Positions 56,403 through 64,000 of a stretch of DNA of 64,000 nucleotides are shown here, piece after piece; positions within the stretch are counted from its first letter, which is position 1; each line of letters begins with the position of its first letter. Position numbers and translations under genes: made by a program. The notes beneath the pieces were generated by a model. The model did no database searches. It was not told the origin of the DNA and saw nothing but the letters and a program-made list of their open reading frames with translations. The stretch comes from Sclerurus mexicanus (taxonomy: Eukaryota; Chordata; Aves; Passeriformes; Furnariidae). Where the stretch lies: positions 1 through 64,000 of the forward strand of contig VWZF01003324.1 of NCBI GenBank assembly GCA_013396755.1, written 5' to 3'.

Positions 56403-57659
56403 CCACCAAATTTTGTTGTTCCTTATGTTAATTTCTTTTTCTTCTATGTAGTTGCCTGAACCCCTTCACCAGCCTTTTTCCAGGGTAGTTCCTACAATAT
56501 ATTTAAAAATTAAGGAGGATCATCATTATCTTACAAAACAATGTGCACATTTTACCCAAAATAAGAGTATTTTCTGCAGAACTGGTAGAGATGTATATGC
56601 TGAGTGCCACTGAGCCTGTAATGAGGCTCTCCAGGTCTCAGTCACGACAGTCCTAGGCTTTGGATTGCAGTCTGATACATGGCATAAATTCTGGATCTAT
56701 GTTCCCATGGCTTTTAATAATGAGGATCTGGGGTATTTGTGTCCCATTTTCAGACTGTATTAGCCCACTGATGTCCATCTCTTTCCCAGTGTATACACTG
56801 TGGCAGCGCAGCAGGTCCTGTTAAGGGAGAAGGTGGATTCTGCCTGCAAAGGAGAGTTGTTGGTTCTTTCTACCTTGGGAGGCAGAGTTCCATGTTGCTG
56901 GTAACAGAAACTAGTGCAAATACAAGGCTCTGTTCTTAGCTATTTCACAGGCATGAAATATTTTAATGTTGTGTGTGTGTGTGTGTTTAAATGTGGAGTC
57001 TTTAATAAGAACAACGACAAATAAGTACTTTAGCCGCTGGCCACTTCTACCCTGAGAGGACTAACCACTACATCTAAAATGTGCTGAAGAACTTTCTGTG
57101 GGGCAGCTTATTTTGCAAATACAGTAAAACATATTAGCAACAATTATATGTATAAATCTGGGGCTAGATCCAAAAAAGAAGCTTAAGTGTTGCAATACTG
57201 GGCTTTTATACAGTTAATGTGGATCCAGAGTCCAGTATAATGAAGATCCATGCCAACTTTCTGCATACATCTCTGTTCAACCTTTTCTGTACAATATAGT
57301 TAGATGGGTATTACTTCACCATATCCATTTAGGATGTGGAATTCAGACTATTCTCCTCAAAGCAGAAGTTTAAAACCCCTCTTCTCCCTGTGGGACAGAG
57401 ATTGCTCTTTTCAAATGCTGAGTGTTGTTTACACCTCCACCAAAGGACTAAAGATCCTTCAAAGGTTTCCCGGCAGTTACCCAGATTCAAATCCCTTTTC
57501 CCAAAGACCAAAACAAGCTTCATGGACTGAAACCATTTTCCCTTGTATGCCTACATATGTCCGGGATCTGTTGCGCAGATGAAGCTTTGTTACTTTAGAG
57601 AGCTGCTAACCCTTTATATGGGGACAGGGCAAGCAAAGTGCTTCTCACTGTAAGTAAAG
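56403..57659. other. Unique sequence; short (GT)8
   Basis: No gene was recognised. A GT microsatellite lies at 56971-56986. Confidence 0.5.
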
Positions 57660-58795
57660 ATCAGGTTTGTGGCCACCTGAAGAACTTGAACATACATAAG
57701 TCTATGGGACCTGATGTCCTGATGGAATTGGCTGATGTACTTACCAATCCACTCTCCATGATATTTGAAAAGTCATAGCATTCAGAGGGAAGTGGTCAAT
57801 GGCTCAGAGCCCTGATGGACATCAGTGACAAGTGGTGTCCCTCAGGGGTCAATCTTGGAACCAGTGTTACTAAATATTTTCAATATGAACTCAACACAGA
57901 TGAAAGGATTGAGTGCACCCTCAGCAAATTTGCAGATGACACCAAGCTGAGTGGTGTTGTTGACACATCTGAAGGATGGGATACCATCCAGAGGAACCTG
58001 GACAAGCTCAAGGACTGGACCCATGGGAACCTCATGAAGTTCGACTAGTCTAAGTGCAAGGTGCTGCACCTGGGTTGGGGCAACCCCCAGTATCAACACA
58101 GGCTGGAGGCTGAATAGATTGAGAGCAGTCCTGACAAGAAGGAATTTGGGGTGCTGATGGATGAGAGGCTGGACATGAGACAGCCATGAGCACTCACAGG
58201 TCAGAAAGGCAAATGTATCCTGGACTGCATCAAAAGCAGCATGGCCAGCAGGTTGAGGAAGTGATTCCACTCCTCGACTTCATTCTTATGAAACCTTACC
58301 TGGAATACTGTGCCCAGGTCTCAGGTCCCAAGCACAGGGAGGATATAGAGCTGTTGGAGCAAGTTCAGGAGAGAGCCACCAAGATGATTAGAAGGCTGGA
58401 GCACGTCTCCTGTGAGAAAAGGCTGAGAGAATTGGGTTTTTCAGCCTGGAAAAGAGAAGGCTCCATGGTGATGGTGGTAGGTGGCCATTCAGTACCTGAA
58501 GTAAGCCTACAAGAAAGATTGAGACGGGCAGTGTACAAGAGCACTTAGTGACAGGACAAGGAGAATGGATTCAAACTGAAAGAGTATAGGTTTAGATTAG
58601 ATATTAGGAAGAAATTCTTTACTGTGAGGATGATGAGGCACTGGAACAGGTTGCCCAGAGAAGTGGGTGCCCCATTCTTGGAAGTGTTCAAGGCCAGGCT
58701 GGATAGGGCTCTGAGCAATTAGTGGAAGGTGTCCCTGGAACAAGGTGGTCTTTAAGGTGCCTTCCAACTCAAATGATTATGTGATTCTATGATCA
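57660..58795 (+). mobile_element. CR1 LINE fragment (RT to 3' end)
   Basis: Frames read LNTDERIECTLSKFADDTKL (RT with the catalytic Asp pair, about 57888-57950), GVVDTSEGWDTIQRNLDKL, then LEQVQERATKMIRRLEH and, further on, the WNRLP-type segment. The 3' end is gattatgtgattctatga. Internal deletion is evident between 57780 and 57815, where part of RT is missing. Stops and frameshifts are present. Confidence 0.92.
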
Positions 58796-59072
58796 GAAAC
58801 ATCTGGCCTTATCATCTGGGTCCAAAAGGAGCAGTGAATGAGACAGTTGAAGACTACTGAAGTAGTAGATTAGCAGATTAGCATCTTCCAGCCCAATCAT
58901 TATTGTGGGTTTTTTTACTGAAAGAATAAATCAAAAAGGTTGGTGGCACTGTAATGTTACATATTTGGGTCCTGGTGTCACTCTGACTGAATTGTGTGAG
59001 AAAGCCCATCTGATGGTGCTTCATGTGCTGCATGGATAAACATGGTTGTTAACCTATTCTGACAAGAAGAGG

Positions 59073-59737
59073 NNNNNNNNNNNNNNNNNNNNNNNNNNNN
59101 NNNNNNNNNNNNNNNNNNNNNNNNNNNNNNNNNNNNNNNNNNNNNNNNNNNNNNNNNNNNNNNNNNNNNNNNNNNNNNNNNNNNNNNNNNNNNNNNNNNN
59201 NNNNNNNNNNNNNNNNNNNNNNNNNNNNNNNNNNNNNNNNNNNNNNNNNNNNNNNNNNNNNNNNNNNNNNNNNNNNNNNNNNNNNNNNNNNNNNNNNNNN
59301 NNNNNNNNNNNNNNNNNNNNNNNNNNNNNNNNNNNNNNNNNNNNNNNNNNNNNNNNNNNNNNNNNNNNNNNNNNNNNNNNNNNNNNNNNNNNNNNNNNNN
59401 NNNNNNNNNNNNNNNNNNNNNNNNNNNNNNNNNNNNNNNNNNNNNNNNNNNNNNNNNNNNNNNNNNNNNNNNNNNNNNNNNNNNNNNNNNNNNNNNNNNN
59501 NNNNNNNNNNNNNNNNNNNNNNNNNNNNNNNNNNNNNNNNNNNNNNNNNNNNNNNNNNNNNNNNNNNNNNNNNNNNNNNNNNNNNNNNNNNNNNNNNNNN
59601 NNNNNNNNNNNNNNNNNNNNNNNNNNNNNNNNNNNNNNNNNNNNNNNNNNNNNNNNNNNNNNNNNNNNNNNNNNNNNNNNNNNNNNNNNNNNNNNNNNNN
59701 NNNNNNNNNNNNNNNNNNNNNNNNNNNNNNNNNNNNN
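59073..59737. other. Assembly gap, 665 undetermined bases
   Basis: A run of n. The sequences on both sides are identical over 1258 bp, so the gap may not exist in the genome. Confidence 0.98.
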
Positions 59738-60995
59738 ATGGACATCAGTGACAAGTGGTGTCCCTCAGGGGTCAATCTTGGAACCAGTGTTACTAAATAT
59801 TTTCAATATGAACTCAACACAGATGAAAGGATTGAGTGCACCCTCAGCAAATTTGCAGATGACACCAAGCTGAGTGGTGTTGTTGACACATCTGAAGGAT
59901 GGGATACCATCCAGAGGAACCTGGACAAGCTCAAGGACTGGACCCATGGGAACCTCATGAAGTTCGACTAGTCTAAGTGCAAGGTGCTGCACCTGGGTTG
60001 GGGCAACCCCCAGTATCAACACAGGCTGGAGGCTGAATAGATTGAGAGCAGTCCTGACAAGAAGGAATTTGGGGTGCTGATGGATGAGAGGCTGGACATG
60101 AGACAGCCATGAGCACTCACAGGTCAGAAAGGCAAATGTATCCTGGACTGCATCAAAAGCAGCATGGCCAGCAGGTTGAGGAAGTGATTCCACTCCTCGA
60201 CTTCATTCTTATGAAACCTTACCTGGAATACTGTGCCCAGGTCTCAGGTCCCAAGCACAGGGAGGATATAGAGCTGTTGGAGCAAGTTCAGGAGAGAGCC
60301 ACCAAGATGATTAGAAGGCTGGAGCACGTCTCCTGTGAGAAAAGGCTGAGAGAATTGGGTTTTTCAGCCTGGAAAAGAGAAGGCTCCATGGTGATGGTGG
60401 TAGGTGGCCATTCAGTACCTGAAGTAAGCCTACAAGAAAGATTGAGACGGGCAGTGTACAAGAGCACTTAGTGACAGGACAAGGAGAATGGATTCAAACT
60501 GAAAGAGTATAGGTTTAGATTAGATATTAGGAAGAAATTCTTTACTGTGAGGATGATGAGGCACTGGAACAGGTTGCCCAGAGAAGTGGGTGCCCCATTC
60601 TTGGAAGTGTTCAAGGCCAGGCTGGATAGGGCTCTGAGCAATTAGTGGAAGGTGTCCCTGGAACAAGGTGGTCTTTAAGGTGCCTTCCAACTCAAATGAT
60701 TATGTGATTCTATGATCAGAAACATCTGGCCTTATCATCTGGGTCCAAAAGGAGCAGTGAATGAGACAGTTGAAGACTACTGAAGTAGTAGATTAGCAGA
60801 TTAGCATCTTCCAGCCCAATCATTATTGTGGGTTTTTTTACTGAAAGAATAAATCAAAAAGGTTGGTGGCACTGTAATGTTACATATTTGGGTCCTGGTG
60901 TCACTCTGACTGAATTGTGTGAGAAAGCCCATCTGATGGTGCTTCATGTGCTGCATGGATAAACATGGTTGTTAACCTATTCTGACAAGAAGAGG
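59738..60995 (+). repeat. 1258-bp repeat of 57815-59072 after the gap (CR1 and flank)
   Basis: The sequence from the first base after the gap matches 57815-59072 with a constant offset of 1923. It includes the CR1 (to 60718) and 277 bp of unique flank, ending exactly where the first copy meets the gap. This is the pattern of overlapping contig ends left unmerged. Confidence 0.9.
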
Positions 60996-61455
60996 TGTGA
61001 GACACATGAGATGTTGCTTTTTCAAACACTCAGATTAACGTGTCATTAAAAAATAAAAAAATCTATTGGGAATAGAATCAGGTGCATGAAGTGAATTTCA
61101 GGCTAGCACAGGCAGGCAGCAGATGTTATTGCTAATATCTGTCCTTTAGAAAACCCTATCTGAAGAAAGACTTTTTATTGCCAAAGTCAAGATTGCTGAT
61201 GAAATCTGCATTTTCATAAGGAAGAAAGATGCTTCTTTTAGCCTGTTTTTTTTTTAGAAATGTGGAAAAAGGCAACACAAATACAACTGGGATAAATTTT
61301 CTTCTGATTTGAGGTTTAACTCTTTCTGCAGGGGTAGTAATGTTTATGTCTTTTTTATCACTACCTAGATTAGGATAGCAACAAATGGTCTTTATGAATG
61401 GCAGATACATTCCTTCCCACTGTAGAAGAAGTGCTGAGCAGCTCTTATTAGCATC
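60996..61455. other. No recognised feature
   Basis: AT-rich spacer before the ERVL remnant. Confidence 0.5.
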
Positions 61456-62685
61456 TGAGCTGGGGTGAAACCATGGCAGTCCTTTTTGGCACCCCGTGTG
61501 GTGCTTGAAGGGTTTGAGATAATGATATAGTTGATTGGGATGTGCTAGATTGAATTTATAGCTGTTAGTGTTGTTTAGCTAGTAATCAGCTTGCCATGGG
61601 GCTCGCTTGCCTGACTGCATGCTGAAGTCTAGTGCTTGTTAATGGCCACTTTTTGTTTTTGGTGCTTGCTGCGGTGCCATACTGCTGGTCACCTTATGGA
61701 ACTGTGCGTGAAAATGTTTTGATAACAGCCACGACGATGTGTCAGGGCTGGCAGATGGCCAGGGTACTGCTGCTGGTCCTGTGCTGCTGTACTGGACAGG
61801 CTGGAATTCCAGTGTGAACTTGAGTTGAAGGGACTGTGACATATGAATGAGTCCACAATGGAGCAGAGGTCCACCTGCAGTCTGTGGAGGATCCCATGTC
61901 AGAGCAGGCGGATGCCTGAAGGTGGATGTGACAGGGGACCCCACAAAAAGCTGTGCAGCAGCAGATTTGCTGGCAGGATTTGTGGCCTCATGGGAGTCCC
62001 ACACTGGAACAGGGTTCTTTGCAGCCTTTGGTGCAGATGATGGTGAAGAAGGCTGTCCCCTTGGAGCCCATGGAGGACTATGATGTGGACTATACTAATG
62101 GTGAACTCTGGCAGGAAACCCTTGTTGCAGCCAGGCTGGGATCAAGAGGAGGAGCTTATTGCAGTGTTAAACCTGATAACCTGCCCCAAAAGGACCAGGG
62201 GTAGAGATTGTAATATCTTTAAATTGTTGTAAGCCATGACTTGATTTGTATGTTACAGGAATTACTACAGCAGAAACAACTCAAACCAATGAATGCAGTG
62301 CAGCAATGACATGACCTGAGTTGGCTTTGGTGCCCTGTAACTCCAAGCAACACACCACCTCTCCTGTCCTCAGTCACTACCAGAATAAACAGAGCCCAAA
62401 GTCATGGACTAGATGAATTCAACAGACATTTTGATGAGTTAAATTTAGGTTAAGGGAGTTAGATAATTCTCTGACTGAGGCAACCAAGAACAAAGAGATG
62501 GTGCCTACTGCATAGGACCCAGAGAAAGAACAAGTTTTAAAGCTATAAAAGGAGCTTTAGTGTCTCCTAGGACCCCAGTGGTGACCAGTCACATATTGCT
62601 CTGCTCAGCTAGATCCAGTTGCAGCAGGAGCACCAGCCTATAGTAAGCCAGTGGGAGCAATAGCAACAATATTAGAAAAGAGCTG
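61456..62685 (+). pseudogene. ERVL LTR end, leader and gag-region remnant
   Basis: It starts with gagctggggtgaaaccatgg, the diverged end of an ERVL LTR as at 16270-16286, then a primer-binding-site-like sequence (61487-61504) and gggtttgagataatgatata. Frames downstream (61843-62204) are fragmentary. The block cagaataaacagagcccaaagtcatgg (62381-62407) corresponds to 15380-15410 of the other ERVL. No intact gag motif could be read. Assignment to ERVL is by the leader and shared blocks. Confidence 0.6.
61487..61504 (+). promoter_or_regulatory. Degenerate ERVL primer-binding site
   Basis: tggcaccccgtgtggtgc resembles the tRNA-Lys(1,2)-type primer-binding site and stands a few bases after the LTR-end remnant. 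Confidence 0.5.
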
Positions 62686-62686
62686 N

Positions 62687-62798
62687 TGGCAGGAAACCCT
62701 TGTTGCAGCCAGGCTGGGATCAAGAGGAGGAGCTTATTGCAGTGTTAAACCTGATAACCTGCCCCAAAAGGACCAGGGGTAGAGATTGTAATATCTTT
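62687..62798 (+). repeat. Perfect 112-bp repeat of 62109-62220 between two 'n'
   Basis: The segment is bounded by undetermined bases at 62686 and 62799 and is identical to 62109-62220. It is probably a misplaced gap-fill piece. Confidence 0.88.
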
Positions 62799-62799
62799 N

Positions 62800-63684
62800 C
62801 CTGGGACGTCCTGGTAACAGTCCATGTCCCACATGAGGTGGAAATACTGGTGAGACAATATGCAAAAGACTGATAAAATACCAAAGATTTTACAACTTAC
62901 AAATTATTGTTGAAACATTTGTGTCTATTAAATCTGTGCGTTCTGTATGCAAGGGTACTACAAAATAGATTTAAAATTTGATATTCAGTACGCAAAGTAC
63001 AATGCTTCCTTCAGCCAGAACAAAGGCTAAAAATGTTAAAAGGCAGAAGTCTAGAAGGATTATCTTCTTTGTTTTAAAAACATATTTAAAATGAAGATAT
63101 GTTAGCCAATTTAATCTGCTATAGCTTACATAATTCCTGGGCATTGATACAAATTCCAAATTTAATTTCAGTGACGCTTTAGTGAAAGTAATGACTTCAG
63201 CAGATTCAGACCCATGTAACTGAAGTTATCTACTGATGACAATAAAAACTAACTTAGCCAAATAAGGTTTCTGTAAACAGTTCCTTCAATTAAGGATAGA
63301 CAAAATACATGCTAAATTGGCTTCAGACAAAATTCTGTTGGATATTGCTTACTATTAGCAGGTTTGTGCCCTTCCAAGTAAGCATTAACATAGACTTTGG
63401 AGTTCCTTTGAATATACTTCTTTGTTTAGTTAGATACATCCTTTGTGTTACAATTTGGTGTCTTCTGATATATTGCTAACATGAAAATGTACCTACTGCT
63501 GAAGAGACAAGTATGGCATCATGAGTGTTAGCAGTCTGCAACCCAAGCTTTGATGCTGCAGTGGGCACGTAGATATAAATTGATCTTCCTAACAGCAGAT
63601 AGTGTAATCTTAAAAAAGATATAGCATCTTGAATCCTGTGTGTCTAATGCCTCCACCTAATGATGGGGAACATCACCAGTGTGA
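62800..63684. other. ERVL-like scrap, then AT-rich sequence
   Basis: The first ~70 bp (gtcctggtaacagtccatgt...) may still be ERVL interior. The rest is AT-rich with no recognised feature. Confidence 0.4.
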
Positions 63685-64000
63685 GCAAATTGTACAATTA
63701 CACAAAGTAAACCACAGACTGATTTAACTGATGATCCCTCACATAACCCAGATCTAGTTCTAATTGCCGATGGCCCATCCTACTACCTGCAAGGACAGCA
63801 ATGGTCTGGGTATGCTGTGTTGAGCTGGGGACAGGTAATAAAAGCACAATCACTCCTAGTTAGGATGAGTGCACAGAGAGCAGAACTAGCAGCTTTGACA
63901 TGTGCAGCACATCTGGGAAAAGGGAAATGAGTTAACCTCTATATGAATCAGACAGAAGTGCCTACAATCTTCAGGAAAAGTAGAATAGATGAATAGGACA
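63685..64000 (+). pseudogene. pol: RNase H fragment of another ERV pol
   Basis: One frame is open from 63685 to a stop at 63928-63930. It reads NPDLVLIADGPSYYLQG, with the first acidic residue (Asp codon 63769-63771), then WSGYAVLSWGQVI and LVRMSAQRAELAALTCAAHL, with the Glu codon at 63883-63885. This is retroviral RNase H of the gamma/class I-like type, different from the copy at 4.3-4.7 kb, which lost its Glu. After the stop the same frame continues NLYMNQT, where a TDS-like Asp is expected and is missing. The element runs off the window edge. Confidence 0.75.

Noticed and set aside
59046..59873. Long open frames spanning the gap
   Set aside because: Made mostly of undetermined bases; not real coding sequence.

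Overview
The window is vertebrate, almost certainly avian, intergenic DNA. CR1 LINE fragments occur throughout in both orientations, and the long terminal repeats (LTRs) belong to endogenous retrovirus (ERV) families typical of birds. The base composition is AT-rich and no intact host gene is visible. I found no convincing host exon, tRNA or rRNA. The sequence resembles a repeat-rich gene desert. A W chromosome or other low-recombination context would fit the ERV density, but that is inference.

Layout. Positions 1-7277 hold a decayed class II (beta-like) provirus on the + strand: gag, dUTPase, protease, RT/RNase H, integrase, an alpharetrovirus-like env, a polypurine tract and a 3' LTR truncated just after its TATA box. 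Its protease is split by a reverse-oriented LTR-like insert at about 1.8-2.65 kb. It is fused to the pol-env-LTR remnant of a second, related provirus (8178-9240). From 9.7 to 11.3 kb there are three minus-strand LTR or ERV pieces. From 13.1 to 16.3 kb there is an ERVL-type element with both LTRs and a scrambled protease/RT interior. CR1 fragments and mostly unremarkable AT-rich DNA follow, with a solo LTR at 19031-19374 flanked by a clean 6-bp target-site duplication, further minus-strand LTRs at 28.4-28.9 and 34.8-35.3 kb, and long CR1 copies at 36.0-37.5, 40.4-41.4, 49.6-51.9 and 57.7-58.8 kb. A degenerate env-like pseudogene (about 47.6-52.1 kb) is interrupted by the 2.3-kb CR1. ERVL leader and gag-region remnants lie at 61.4-62.9 kb, and an RNase H fragment of another ERV runs off the right edge.

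The most unusual structure is a pair of inverted ~1.4-kb segments (about 22.65-24.0 and 41.5-42.97 kb). They share a 758-bp core that is identical base for base, while their flanks are clearly diverged. That pattern suggests gene conversion between inverted repeats, or an assembly copy error.

Several perfect duplications abut 'n' positions (6393-7277/7279-8163; 14508-14649/15007-15148; 57815-59072/59738-60995; 62109-62220/62687-62798). These are most simply contig-overlap or gap-fill artefacts. Gene order across those joins should not be taken literally.
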